Shown piece after piece: positions 24,272 to 35,045 of a stretch of 64,000 nucleotides of DNA. Positions within the stretch are counted from its first letter, which is position 1. Every line of letters begins with the position of its first letter. This stretch comes from Nocardioides panacisoli (GTDB lineage: Bacteria; Actinomycetota; Actinomycetes; Propionibacteriales; Nocardioidaceae): the NCBI RefSeq assembly GCF_019448235.1, contig NZ_CP080409.1, positions 3,162,001 through 3,226,000 of the forward strand, written 5' to 3'. The notes beneath the pieces were generated by a model. That model did no database searches, was not told where the DNA came from, and saw only the letters and a program-made list of their open reading frames with translations. A program made the translations under genes and the position numbers.

Positions 24272-25306
24272 GTGGCACTCCCGCCGGCCGTCGCCGCCTG
24301 CCGGCACGGCGTACGCCGCAGCGTGGCGGACCTGCCGCCGGGCCAGACCGTCCTCGTGGCCTGCTCCGGCGGGCCGGACTCGACCGCCCTGGCCGCCGCG
24401 GCTGTCCACGAGGGGCGCCGGGCAGGTCTCCGCGTCGTCGGGGTGACCGTCGACCACGGCCTGCAGGACGGCTCGGCCGCGCGCGCCGAGCAGGTCCGCG
24501 AGCAGTTGCTCGCGCTCGGGTGCGCCGAGGCGTACGCCGTGCCGGTGACGGTGGCAGCGGTCGGTGACGGCCCCGAGGGCGCTGCCCGGCGCGCCCGCTA
24601 CGCGGCCCTCGACCGCCTCGCCGACGACCTCGGCGCCGCCTGCGTGCTGGTGGGGCACACCCGCGACGACCAGGCCGAGACCGTCCTGCTCGGCCTCGCG
24701 CGTGGCTCCGGGCCGCGGGCCGTCGCGGGCATGGCAGCCCAGCGCGGGCGGGTGCGGCGTCCGTTGCTCGACGTCCCGCGCGTCGACACCCTCGCCGCCT
24801 GCGCCGCCGCCGGTCTCGAGACCTGGCACGACCCGCACAACGACGACCCCGCCTTCGCCCGGGTGCGCGTACGCCGCCACCTGCTGCCGGCGCTGGAGGC
24901 GCAGCTCGGCCCCGGCGTCGCCGACGCGCTCGCACGCACGGCCGGCCTGGTGCGCGAGGACGCCGAGGCGCTCGACGCGCTGGCCCGGGCGGCGTACGAC
25001 CGCCTGCAGGTCCCGGCGGGCCCGACCGCAGCGGCCGGCGCCGGTGGTCGAGCCTGTCGAGACCCCGCTGTCGGGCTCGCCGTGGCCGAGCTCCTCGAGC
25101 AGCCACGCGCCGTCGCGACCCGCGTGCTCCGGCTGGCCGCCGTCGACGCCGGCGCGATCGACGGCGAGCTGTCCCACGTGCACGTGCGCGCCCTGTGGGA
25201 CCTGGCGACGGGGGAGGTCCGGGGCGAGGTGCAGCTCCCGGGCCACCTCTCGGCCCGTCGCGACGGAGGCGCGATCCGCCTCACACGCACCGATGTGCCA
25301 TCCTGA
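24272..25306 (+). CDS. tilS: tRNA(Ile)-lysidine synthase
   Basis: A 344-aa ATP-dependent enzyme that puts lysine on C34 of the minor tRNA-Ile, changing its codon from AUG to AUA. The PP-loop SGGPDS is at 32-37, followed by VTVDHGLQDGSA and GHTRDDQAETVLL. GTG at 24272 fits the family N-terminus. Codons about 258-264 are encoded by a 20-bp stretch (25045-25064) identical to the right end of the repeat element in thiQ. It lies in the less conserved C-terminal half and keeps the frame open. Operon with hpt. Confidence 0.93.
   Translation: MALPPAVAACRHGVRRSVADLPPGQTVLVACSGGPDSTALAAAAVHEGRRAGLRVVGVTVDHGLQDGSAARAEQVREQLLALGCAEAYAVPVTVAAVGDGPEGAARRARYAALDRLADDLGAACVLVGHTRDDQAETVLLGLARGSGPRAVAGMAAQRGRVRRPLLDVPRVDTLAACAAAGLETWHDPHNDDPAFARVRVRRHLLPALEAQLGPGVADALARTAGLVREDAEALDALARAAYDRLQVPAGPTAAAGAGGRACRDPAVGLAVAELLEQPRAVATRVLRLAAVDAGAIDGELSHVHVRALWDLATGEVRGEVQLPGHLSARRDGGAIRLTRTDVPS
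25045..25064 (+). repeat. Repeat-element fragment inside tilS
   Basis: TGGTCGAGCCTGTCGAGACC is identical to the right 20 bp of the inverted-repeat element at 15046-15065 in thiQ. A degenerate partner may lie upstream at 25009-25034, but the match is weak. The frame remains open. Confidence 0.6.
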
Positions 25307-25311
25307 TCGCC

Positions 25312-25863
25312 ATGGACGCAGCCCACGTCGACGACGACCTGGTCGAGGTGCTCTTCACCGAGAAGCAGATCCACGATCGCCTCGGTGAGCTCGCCGCCGA
25401 CATCGAGCGTGACTACGACGGCAAGGACCTGCTCATCGTCGGCGTGCTGCGCGGCGCGGTCATGGTGATGGCCGACCTCGCCCGGGCGCTCGGCCGGCAC
25501 GTCGAGATGGACTGGATGGCGGTGTCGTCCTACGGCTCCGGCACCAAGTCCTCCGGTGTGGTGCGGATCCTCAAGGACCTCGACACCGACATCTCCGGGC
25601 GCCACGTGCTGATCGTGGACGAGGTCATCGACACCGGCCTCACGCTGAGCTGGCTGACCTCGAACCTGAACTCGCGCAACCCGGCGAGCGTGGAGATCTG
25701 CACGCTGCTGCGCAAGCCCGAGGCCCAGCAGATGCCGGTGCAGGCGCGCTACGTCGGCTGGGACATCGGCGAGGAGTTCGTGGTCGGCTACGGCCTGGAC
25801 TACCGCGAGAACTACCGCAACCTGCGCGACATCGGCACCCTGGCGCCCCACGTCTACTCCTGA
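25312..25863 (+). CDS. hpt: Hypoxanthine(-guanine) phosphoribosyltransferase
   Basis: A 183-aa purine-salvage enzyme that joins hypoxanthine or guanine to PRPP. The PRPP-binding motif VLIVDEVIDTG is at 99-109, with LRGAVMVMADL and MAVSSYGSGTKSSG upstream and WDIGEEFVVGYGLDY near the C-terminus. The start ATG at 25312 lies six bases after tilS; the tilS-hpt-ftsH order is conserved in actinobacteria. Confidence 0.94.
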   Translation: MDAAHVDDDLVEVLFTEKQIHDRLGELAADIERDYDGKDLLIVGVLRGAVMVMADLARALGRHVEMDWMAVSSYGSGTKSSGVVRILKDLDTDISGRHVLIVDEVIDTGLTLSWLTSNLNSRNPASVEICTLLRKPEAQQMPVQARYVGWDIGEEFVVGYGLDYRENYRNLRDIGTLAPHVYS

Positions 25864-25940
25864 GGTGTCGCCGGTCGGGCCCACCGGGGTCCGCCACGTG
25901 GCCGTGGGCGGTGCCACCGCACGAGCACGATGCACCGATC

Positions 25941-25959
25941 TTGTCGCCGCCTGCGACAA
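25941..25959. repeat. Inverted repeat upstream of ftsH
   Basis: TTGTCGC (25941-25947) and GCGACAA (25953-25959) form a perfect 7-bp inverted repeat with a 5-base spacer in the 216-base hpt-ftsH gap. A possible -10, TAGCGT, is at 25980-25985. It could be an operator for ftsH or the hpt terminator; the lack of a T-tract and the promoter spacing favour an operator slightly. Confidence 0.4.
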
Positions 25960-26079
25960 TGGCCGTCCCGGGCGGCGTGTAGCGTCGTCCAATCAGTCAA
26001 GCCCCGGAGTCCGACTCCGGGATCGAGGTCGGCCCGGGTCCGTTGACCGACGAGGAACCCGGTAGGAGCGGAAGAGTCT

Positions 26080-28146
<2,067 letters not shown>

Positions 28147-28147
28147 C

Positions 28148-28762
28148 GTGGCGGACCCGATCTCCGTCCCCGACCGGGCCCCGGAGGACGTGCCCGAGTT
28201 CGACGAGGAGCGTGCGGCCGCCGCGGTCCGCGAGCTGCTCGCCGCGATGGGGGAGGATCCCGACCGTGAGGGACTGCGGGACACGCCGGCGCGGGTCGCC
28301 CGTGCCTACCGCGAGCTGACCTCGGGGCTGCGGCAGACGCCGGAGGAGGTCCTGACGACCACCTTCGACATCGGCCACGACGAGATGGTGCTGGTGCGCG
28401 ACATCGAACTGTGGTCGATGTGTGAGCACCACCTGGTGCCGTTCACCGGCGTGGCCCACGTGGGCTACATCCCGGCCGAGAGCGGCAAGATCACCGGGCT
28501 GTCCAAGCTCGCCCGCCTGGTCGACGTCTACGCCAAGCGGCCCCAGGTCCAGGAGCGCCTCACCACCCAGGTCGCCGACGCGCTGATGCGCATCCTCGAC
28601 GCGCGCGGCGTGATCGTGGTGGTCGAGGCCGAGCACCTGTGCATGACGATGCGCGGGGTCCGCAAGGCCGGTGCCCGCACCATCACCTCCGCCGTCCGCG
28701 GTGGCATGCACAACGCCGCGACGCGCGCCGAGGCCATGGCGCTCATCCACCGCGCGGGGTGA
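28148..28762 (+). CDS. folE: GTP cyclohydrolase I
   Basis: A 204-aa enzyme making 7,8-dihydroneopterin triphosphate from GTP, the first step of folate synthesis. Zinc ligands are Cys92 and His95 ([12 protein letters not shown]) and Cys165 (EHLCMTMRG); HVGYIP and [20 protein letters not shown] are family signatures. GTG at 28148 starts one base after the ftsH stop. It leads the folE-folP-folB-folK operon. Confidence 0.96.
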   Translation: MADPISVPDRAPEDVPEFDEERAAAAVRELLAAMGEDPDREGLRDTPARVARAYRELTSGLRQTPEEVLTTTFDIGHDEMVLVRDIELWSMCEHHLVPFTGVAHVGYIPAESGKITGLSKLARLVDVYAKRPQVQERLTTQVADALMRILDARGVIVVVEAEHLCMTMRGVRKAGARTITSAVRGGMHNAATRAEAMALIHRAG

Positions 28763-28764
28763 GC

Positions 28765-29583
28765 ATGGGACGTCCGCTGGTGATGGGGGTCGTCAACGTC
28801 ACCCCCGACTCCTTCTCCGACGGTGGTCGCTACCTGGACCCCGAGGCGGCCGTGGCGCACGGCCACGCGCTGCTGGCCCAGGGAGCCGACGTGCTCGACA
28901 TCGGCGGCGAGTCGACCCGGCCGGGGGCGACCCGACCGTTGGCACGCGAGGAACTGGACCGCGTCGTCCCGGTCATCGAGGAGCTCGCCCGCGCCGGAGC
29001 GGCGGTCTCGATCGACACCATGCGCGCGGAGGTCGCCTCCGCGGCCGTCCGCGCCGGCGCCACCATCGTCAACGACGTCTCCGGCGGGCTGGCCGACCCG
29101 GAGATCCTCGACGTCGCCGCTGACACCGGCGTGACCTACGTGGCGATGCACTGGCGCGCCCACAGCGACCGGATGCAGGACTTCACCTTCTACGACGGTC
29201 CGGTGGCCACCGTCGTCGCTCGCGAGCTCGCCGACCGGGTGGCCGCGGCCAGGGAGGCCGGCATCGCGCCCGCGCAGCTCGTCCTCGATCCGGGGGTCGG
29301 CTTCGCCAAGACGCCGGAGCAGAACTGGGAGCTGCTGCGCGACCTCGCCGCCGTGGACGACCTCGGGTACCCGCTCCTGGTCGGGGCCAGCCGCAAGCGG
29401 TTCCTCGGCGAGCTGCTCGCCGGACCCGACGGCACGCCCCGCCCCGTCGACGACCGCGAGCACGCCCACGTGGCCCTGCTGGCCCTCCTCGCACGCCACG
29501 GCGTGTGGGGGGTGCGGGTGCACGACGTCCGTGCCGCCCGCGACGCGATCGCGGTGACCGAGGGGCTGGTGGGGCCGTCGTGA
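28765..29583 (+). CDS. folP: Dihydropteroate synthase
   Basis: A 272-aa TIM-barrel enzyme joining p-aminobenzoate to dihydropterin pyrophosphate; the sulfonamide target. Signatures are MGVVNVTPDSFSDGG, DIGGESTRPGA and LLVGASRKRFLG. ATG at 28765 is used here. A GTG at 28759 that overlaps the folE stop (GTGA) is also possible and would add two residues. Its stop overlaps the folB start. Confidence 0.96.
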   Translation: MGRPLVMGVVNVTPDSFSDGGRYLDPEAAVAHGHALLAQGADVLDIGGESTRPGATRPLAREELDRVVPVIEELARAGAAVSIDTMRAEVASAAVRAGATIVNDVSGGLADPEILDVAADTGVTYVAMHWRAHSDRMQDFTFYDGPVATVVARELADRVAAAREAGIAPAQLVLDPGVGFAKTPEQNWELLRDLAAVDDLGYPLLVGASRKRFLGELLAGPDGTPRPVDDREHAHVALLALLARHGVWGVRVHDVRAARDAIAVTEGLVGPS

Positions 29584-29981
29584 CGGGCGTGACCGACGAG
29601 CTGGCGGTGACCGGCATCGAGTGCTTCGCCCACCACGGCGTGTTCGACCACGAGCGCCGCGACGGGCAGCGGTTCGTGATCGACCTCGTGCTGGGCTTCG
29701 ACACCGGTCCGGCAGCCGCCTCGGGCGACTTGCGCGACACCGTCGACTACGGAACCCTCGTCGCCGAGGTCGTGTCAGCGGTGACTCGGGATCCGGTGGA
29801 TCTCATCGAGACGGTCGCAGAGAGGGTCGCCGGTGTGTGCCTCACCAAGACTCGTGTTGAATGGGCGCGAGTGACGCTGCACAAGCCAGAAGCTCCGATC
29901 GAGGAGCCGTTCACGGACGTGGCACTGACCATCACACGGCACCGACGAGGACCTGGAGAGGGAGAGGGCCCCCATGACTGA
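29580..29981 (+). CDS. folB: Dihydroneopterin aldolase
   Basis: A 133-aa aldolase converting dihydroneopterin to 6-hydroxymethyl-dihydropterin. The family pattern includes FAHHGVFDHERRDGQRFVIDL with the catalytic-site Glu, DTVDYGTLV and ETVAERVAG; LHKPEAPI near the C-terminus binds the pterin. GTG at 29580 overlaps the folP stop (GTGA); its end overlaps folK by eight bases. Confidence 0.94.
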   Translation: MTGVTDELAVTGIECFAHHGVFDHERRDGQRFVIDLVLGFDTGPAAASGDLRDTVDYGTLVAEVVSAVTRDPVDLIETVAERVAGVCLTKTRVEWARVTLHKPEAPIEEPFTDVALTITRHRRGPGEGEGPHD

Positions 29982-30543
29982 GACCCCCAACCCGAACATC
30001 ATCGACGCAGACACTCTGACCGGTGAGATGCGGCCGATCCGCCGGATCGTCGTTGCCCTGGGATCCAACCTCGGCGACCGCCTGGGCAACCTGCAGGGCG
30101 CCGTGGACTCGCTCTCGGACACCCCGGACGTCTGGCTGACCGGCGTCTCACCCGTCTACGAGTCGACCCCGGTCGACTCGCCCGCCGGTGCCGGGGACTA
30201 CCTCAACGCCATCCTGCTCGCCGACACCACGCTGTCGGCCCACCGACTGCTCGACCGGGCGCTCGCCATCGAGGACGCCTACGACCGCGACCGCAGCCAC
30301 GGCGTCAACGCCCCGCGCACCCTCGACATCGACCTGATCACCATCGGTGACCGCCGCAGCGAGACCGAGGAGCTCCGCCTGCCGCACCCGCAGGCCCAGG
30401 AGCGGGCCTTCGTGCTCCAGCCGTGGCTGGACCTCGAGCCCGACGCCTACTTGATCGACCGGGGCGCGGTCGCCGACCTGCTGGACAAGATCGGCACCGA
30501 CGGCATCACCCGCCGCGACGACTTGGAGCTCGAGCTCGGGTGA
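29974..30543 (+). CDS. folK: Hydroxymethyl-dihydropterin pyrophosphokinase
   Basis: A 189-aa HPPK transferring pyrophosphate from ATP to hydroxymethyl-dihydropterin. LGSNLGDRLGNLQ and the catalytic segment DRDRSHGVNAPRTLDIDLITI are diagnostic; LPHPQAQERAFVLQPW follows. An N-terminal extension of about 20 residues precedes the core. ATG overlaps the end of folB; the stop overlaps the next GTG (GTGA). Confidence 0.95.
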   Translation: MTETPNPNIIDADTLTGEMRPIRRIVVALGSNLGDRLGNLQGAVDSLSDTPDVWLTGVSPVYESTPVDSPAGAGDYLNAILLADTTLSAHRLLDRALAIEDAYDRDRSHGVNAPRTLDIDLITIGDRRSETEELRLPHPQAQERAFVLQPWLDLEPDAYLIDRGAVADLLDKIGTDGITRRDDLELELG

Positions 30544-31040
30544 GGGACCAGCCGGAGCCTCCCGAGGAGGACCCCGGCCCCGAGCCCGAGGGAACGCTCC
30601 ACCCGCTGCCGCCGGTCGTCATCGCCGGCTGGGCGGCTGCCGGCCTGGTCGGCGGATGGGGACTGCACGTCCTCGCCGACCGGTTCGGCATGGTGGCACC
30701 GATGGTGGCGTGGGCCCAACCCCTCGGGTTGCTGCTGCTGGCCGCGCTGCTGGGAGTGACGGCGTACGCGACGCACCGCACGGTGCAGGTGGAGCGACGC
30801 CGGCTGGAGACCCACCAGGCCGTGAACCGGTTCGTCCTCGCGCGCGCGTGCGCACTGGTGACCGCCTTCGTGGGGGCGGGGTACGCCGGCTACGGGCTGA
30901 GCTGGATCGGTGACCCGGCCGCACTGGCCGAGGAGCGGATGTGGCGCTCGTTCGTCGCGGCCGGAGCCTGCGTGCTCGGCCTCGTTGCTGCGCTGGTGCT
31001 CGAGCGCGCCTGCCGGGTGCCCGACGAGGACGCCGGCTGA
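30540..31040 (+). CDS. DUF3180 membrane protein
   Basis: A 166-aa membrane protein with four predicted helices after a Pro/Glu-rich N-terminus. The position directly after folK (GTGA overlap), the size and the pattern fit the DUF3180 family (Rv3605c). The segment RRRLETHQAVNRFVLARACALVTAFVGAGYAGY is characteristic. Function unknown; the conserved coupling to folate genes is a feature of actinobacteria. Confidence 0.85.
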   Translation: MRDQPEPPEEDPGPEPEGTLHPLPPVVIAGWAAAGLVGGWGLHVLADRFGMVAPMVAWAQPLGLLLLAALLGVTAYATHRTVQVERRRLETHQAVNRFVLARACALVTAFVGAGYAGYGLSWIGDPAALAEERMWRSFVAAGACVLGLVAALVLERACRVPDEDAG

Positions 31041-31121
31041 GGCCCGACCCGCCGATCCGGTCCTGCGACGCTCGGGCCGCAGGTCCACGATCCACCCGGT
31101 CCGATCGCCTACCGTGATGGC

Positions 31122-31691
31122 ATGACTTCCCCTTCCTCCTCCCGCCGCCGCCAGCGGTCGACCCGCATCACGGTCGCCGCTGCCCTCGTCGTCGTGGGCG
31201 CCGCCGTCGTGCTGGCCGCCTCGCTGGCCGGCTCCCCGGCCTTCGTCCTTCTCTCCGCCGTGACCGCCGCCGTGCTCGGCGCTGCCGCCACCAAGATCAT
31301 GCACAGCGAGCTGCTGGCCTCGCGCCGTGAGGCCGCCCGCGACCGCGCCCAGCAGGCGCAGGAGTACCGCGCCGAGGCCGAGGCCCGCTCTGAGGAGCAC
31401 CTCGCCTACGTCGCCGAGCAGCGCGGTCAGCTGGCCCGCCGTGCGGCGACGATCCGTCGACTCGAGGGCCGGCTGACCGAGACCGCCCGCGACCTCGCCA
31501 CTGCGCGCCGTGATCTCGAGGAAGCACGCACCCTGGCCGCCGAGGCCGAGGCCGAGTCGGGTCGTCTCGCCGGGCGTCTGGAGGAGGCCGAGGAGCGCTC
31601 CAGCGAGGCCATCCTGCGGGTGGCCGAGCTCGAGCAGGAGCTCGACCTGCTGCACGCCGAGTGGCGCGCCAGCTCCGCCCGGGCGGTCTGA
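31122..31691 (+). CDS. Membrane-anchored coiled-coil protein
   Basis: A 189-aa protein with a basic N-terminus, two close hydrophobic helices (about residues 17-35 and 39-57) and then an almost continuous coiled coil rich in Ala, Glu and Arg to residue about 180. No enzyme motif. Such proteins may act as scaffolds at the membrane. Leaderless ATG: TACCGT at 31110-31115, six bases upstream. Related small coiled-coil proteins occur at this position in other actinobacteria, by recollection only. Confidence 0.75.
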   Translation: MTSPSSSRRRQRSTRITVAAALVVVGAAVVLAASLAGSPAFVLLSAVTAAVLGAAATKIMHSELLASRREAARDRAQQAQEYRAEAEARSEEHLAYVAEQRGQLARRAATIRRLEGRLTETARDLATARRDLEEARTLAAEAEAESGRLAGRLEEAEERSSEAILRVAELEQELDLLHAEWRASSARAV

Positions 31692-31755
31692 GCCTGCTTC
31701 CACCGAACCTCCTCGACCGGTCGGCAGCGCAGGCCGGTGTGGAAGGGTGGCACGC

Positions 31756-32850
31756 GTGATCCCGGAGGACAACCGGTTCGAGAGCGACCCGGAGCAGGCA
31801 CTGGACGGTGAGCCGGCCGCCCTCCCCGACGACTGGCAGTTCGCGATCCCCGATGCGGGGAGCCGTGCCGACGTGGCGCAGTTGCTGGCCCTGCTGCGCG
31901 CCCACGAGGAGCGGGGCCGTGGCTGGGCATCGTCGGGGGAGGACGACGTGCTGCTCGAGACCGGCGGGGCCGAGGTGCGGGAGAACCTCGTCATCCGCGA
32001 CGAGCACGGCACCATCCGGGCCTGGGGCACGGTCAACGACCGCGCCGGTGGTCGCATGGTCTACAGCCACGTCGTCGACCGCGAGCTGGCCGCCGGGCCC
32101 GCCCGCGCCTGCAGCGAGCTGCTGCTGGAGTGGGCGGAGAGCCAGGCGCGGACCGTGGCCGAGGCCCGGGGCGTGGAGGTCCAGCAGATCGACTGCTCCG
32201 TCTTCGCCGACGACACCACCCAGCAGCGCGTGCTCGAGCGCGCCGGGTTCGCCAGGGTCCGCAGCTGGTGGCAGATGACCCGGCCCGTCGAGGCCGGCGA
32301 GGTCGACCTGGTCAGCGACCCTGCGGGCTGGGAGGCAGACGGCGTCCGCGTCCGCGTCGTACGCCGCGGCCCCGACGGGCTGCCGGACGTGGAGGACCTG
32401 CGCGAGGTGCACGAGGTGCTGGAGAGCGCGTTCGTCGACCACTTCAACTCCCACCGGGAGACGTTCTGGGAGTTCATCCACCGCCTCCGGGAGGAACCGG
32501 GCCACGCGTGGGACCACTGGTGGCTCGCTGAGTTGCTCGACGGCGAGGAGCCGGTGCCCGTCGGCACCCTGGTGGGGTCGGTGTCCCACAGCGAGGACGG
32601 CCCGGACGGGTCCTACGTGGAGTACCTCGGGGTGCTCTCCGCCGCTCGCGGCCGCGGCGTGGCCAAGGGGCTGCTGCACACCGCGATCGCCGACGCCGCC
32701 CAGCGCGGGCGCCCCCGCATCGGTATCGAGGTCGACGCCGACTCCCCGACCGGCGCCCAGGACCTCTACCTCGCCATGGGCTGGCAGACCCGCTACGTCA
32801 CCGAGTCCTGGCACCGCGACATCGTGGTGGGCGGCGACGCCGGGCGCTGA
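31756..32850 (+). CDS. Double-GNAT acetyltransferase (MshD-like)
   Basis: A 364-aa protein with two GNAT folds. The C-terminal half carries the acetyl-CoA-binding pattern YVEYLGVLSAARGRGVAKGLLHTA (about residues 290-313) and ends with LYLAMGWQTRY. The N-terminal half is a degenerate GNAT with QQRVLERAGFARVRSWW. This layout resembles mycothiol synthase MshD, but the length exceeds MshD (about 315 aa), so another substrate is possible. GTG at 31756 follows GGAAGG; a GTG nine bases earlier is too close to it. Ends six bases from the convergent neuC. Confidence 0.75.
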   Translation: MIPEDNRFESDPEQALDGEPAALPDDWQFAIPDAGSRADVAQLLALLRAHEERGRGWASSGEDDVLLETGGAEVRENLVIRDEHGTIRAWGTVNDRAGGRMVYSHVVDRELAAGPARACSELLLEWAESQARTVAEARGVEVQQIDCSVFADDTTQQRVLERAGFARVRSWWQMTRPVEAGEVDLVSDPAGWEADGVRVRVVRRGPDGLPDVEDLREVHEVLESAFVDHFNSHRETFWEFIHRLREEPGHAWDHWWLAELLDGEEPVPVGTLVGSVSHSEDGPDGSYVEYLGVLSAARGRGVAKGLLHTAIADAAQRGRPRIGIEVDADSPTGAQDLYLAMGWQTRYVTESWHRDIVVGGDAGR

Positions 32851-32856
32851 TCATGG

Positions 32857-34011
32857 TCAGGGCTGCTCGTAGAAGGACTTCTGGCGGTCGCGTTCCCAGA
32901 ACTCCGACCCGGCCAGGATGCGACTGAACTGCTCGCCGGCATCGCCACGGCCGAACGCCGTCGACGCCGGGTACCGCTTGCTCCACTCCTGATCGAGGAA
33001 GGAGCGGATCGCCGAACGCTCGTCCGCCGCCACGTGTGTGATCGAGTCGTCTGTCGCCCGGTTGGTCTGACGCGAGCCCACATCGAGGCTGGGGACCCCG
33101 AGGAAGGGGGCCTCCCGGACACCGAGGGAGGAGTTGCCCACGATGGCCGCGGCGTGGCGCATCAGCACCGAGAAGTACGAGAACCGCATCGACGGGATGA
33201 CCCGGAAGCGCTCCGGAGGCAGGCTCTCGAGACGGGCGAAGATGTGCTCGGAACCGGGGTCATTGTTCGGGCAGATCACCACGAACGAGCGCCCGGACTC
33301 CTCCAGGGCGTCGAAGAGGTCGGCGGTCTGCTGGGCGATCGTGTCGGACTCGGAGGTGACCGGATGGAACACCGCGATCCCGTAGTCGGCGAAGTCGATC
33401 TCGTAGTGCTTCCGGACCTCCTCGATCCGCACCTCGACGTCGCTGCCGTGGAAATCCAGTTCAGGTGAGCCGATCACGTAGATGTCGTCGGGGTGCTCAC
33501 CGAGCGCTTGTAGGCGGGATGCGGCGGTATCGGAGCTGACGAAGTGATAGCGGCACAGCTTGGAGTTGCAGTGGCGGTAGATCTCGTCGATCGTGCCGGA
33601 GACCTCGCCGCCCTCGACGTGGGCGCACGGGATGTAGCGCATCGCGCACACGAGCGCGATCGCGAGCGCCTCGACGCGGTCGCCGTGGATCACCACGAGG
33701 TCGGTGGGGTACTCGGTGACCCAGTCCGCGAAGCCCTGCATGGTCTTGGCCAGGACGGTGTCGTGGGCGTCCCCTGGGCTCTGGTTGACGAACTCGTAGA
33801 TGTCGCCCGGGGCCTGCCGGCGCACCTCCAGCCGGGTGTCGCCGTACTTGCGGAGCATGTGCATGCCGGTCACGAAGAAGATGGCTTCGTGCCCGTGACG
33901 GGCCGCGGCGTTGGCGAGTGGCTGGACCTTGCCGAAGTCCGCGCGGGTGCCGGTGACGAAGGTGATGCGGCGCGCTTCGCCGCTACGGTCCGGGGACTCG
34001 TGTGGGGTCAT
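32857..34011 (-). CDS. neuC: UDP-N-acetylglucosamine 2-epimerase (hydrolysing), NeuC-like
   Basis: A 384-aa GT-B-fold epimerase/hydrolase that would make ManNAc (or a related sugar) from UDP-HexNAc. Signatures are VTGTRADFGKVQPLA near the N-terminus, HVEGGEVSGTIDE in the middle and VGNSSLGVREAPFLGVPSLDVGSRQTNR near the C-terminus. ATG at 34011 overlaps the neuB stop (ATGA). It is third in the neuA-neuB-neuC operon. No dehydratase or aminotransferase is present nearby, which favours the short ManNAc route (N-acetylneuraminate) over the legionaminate or pseudaminate routes. Confidence 0.85.
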   Translation of the reverse strand: MTPHESPDRSGEARRITFVTGTRADFGKVQPLANAAARHGHEAIFFVTGMHMLRKYGDTRLEVRRQAPGDIYEFVNQSPGDAHDTVLAKTMQGFADWVTEYPTDLVVIHGDRVEALAIALVCAMRYIPCAHVEGGEVSGTIDEIYRHCNSKLCRYHFVSSDTAASRLQALGEHPDDIYVIGSPELDFHGSDVEVRIEEVRKHYEIDFADYGIAVFHPVTSESDTIAQQTADLFDALEESGRSFVVICPNNDPGSEHIFARLESLPPERFRVIPSMRFSYFSVLMRHAAAIVGNSSLGVREAPFLGVPSLDVGSRQTNRATDDSITHVAADERSAIRSFLDQEWSKRYPASTAFGRGDAGEQFSRILAGSEFWERDRQKSFYEQP

Positions 34012-35045
34012 GCGGTCGGCTCGAAGTCGGACCACGTCAACTGCGTGTTCCGGGGAATGGCGCGGGTCGTCCGACGGCCGAGGACCTTGTAGTAGTCGAA
34101 GCCGGGGATCTCGCCGGACCCGGGACGTCGTGCCCAGATGTCGGCGCGGTCGACCACGGTGCCGGCCTCGAGGTCTCGATCGGCGACGAGAGATGCTCGC
34201 GCGAAGCGGTAGACCGCCTCCTCGTCCGCCGTGCGGTGCTTGTCGTTGTTGGCCGCGATGTGGATCTCACGGCTGAGCGTGATGAGGCGGCGGAGCTCCG
34301 GCGGGTCCATCGACGCGGTGATGTCGGGTCCCTGGCGGTAACGACTGTCGGTGAAGTGTCGCTCAACGATGGCGGCACCGAGGGCCACTCCGGCCAGCGC
34401 CATCTCCGGTCCGATCGAGTGGTCGGAGAAACCGATCACCGCGTTGGGGAAGGCCTCCCGCAGGTCCGCGATACCGCGCAGCGACACGTTCTGCGGAGGC
34501 GAGGGGTAGAGGTTGGTGCATTCCAGGAGTGCGTAGTCGACGCCGCTCTCGTCGAGGATCTTCACCGAGTCCTGCAGCGTGTCGATGGTCTGCATCCCCG
34601 TGCTCATGATGATCGGGCGCCCGAAAGCCGCGACGTGCTCGACGAGGGGGAGATTGTTGCACTCGCCGGACCCGATCTTGAAGGCCGGCACGTCGAGCTC
34701 GTCGAGGAAGTCGGCCGCCGAGCGGGAGAAGGGCGTCGAGATGTACATCATCCCGAGGTCCTCGGTGTAGGCCTTGAGCTCCTTCTCCTGCTCGCGGTCC
34801 AGGGCGCACTCGGCGATGACGTCCCAGATCGACTTGTCCGCGTTGGGAGGGAAGATCTCCTTGGCCTCGTCGGTCATCTCGTCCTCGACGAAATGGGTCT
34901 GGTGCTTGACCATCTCGCAGCCCGCGGAATGCGCGGCGGCCACCATTTCCTTGGCGACGTCGAGATCGCCACCGTGATTGATACCGATCTCCGCGATCAC
35001 CAACGGGGGGTGCTCCGGCCCGACGTCACGATTCCCGATCTTCAT
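34008..35045 (-). CDS. neuB: N-acetylneuraminate (nonulosonate) synthase
   Basis: A 345-aa synthase condensing ManNAc-type sugars with phosphoenolpyruvate. The TIM barrel starts with VIAEIGINHGGDLDVAKEM and contains KIGSGECNNLPL and FSDHSIGPEMALAGVALGA; the C-terminal SAF/antifreeze-like domain contains VLGRRTTRAIPRNTQLT. KHQTHF replaces the usual KFQT(F) near residue 48. ATG at 35045 overlaps the neuA stop (ATGA). Whether the product is Neu5Ac or another nonulosonate cannot be settled from sequence. Confidence 0.9.
   Translation of the reverse strand: MKIGNRDVGPEHPPLVIAEIGINHGGDLDVAKEMVAAAHSAGCEMVKHQTHFVEDEMTDEAKEIFPPNADKSIWDVIAECALDREQEKELKAYTEDLGMMYISTPFSRSAADFLDELDVPAFKIGSGECNNLPLVEHVAAFGRPIIMSTGMQTIDTLQDSVKILDESGVDYALLECTNLYPSPPQNVSLRGIADLREAFPNAVIGFSDHSIGPEMALAGVALGAAIVERHFTDSRYRQGPDITASMDPPELRRLITLSREIHIAANNDKHRTADEEAVYRFARASLVADRDLEAGTVVDRADIWARRPGSGEIPGFDYYKVLGRRTTRAIPRNTQLTWSDFEPTA

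Noticed and set aside
34890..34910. KHQT instead of KFQT in NeuB as a sign of inactivation
   Set aside because: The rest of the active-site and SAF-domain segments are intact; a single change is not enough to call loss of function.
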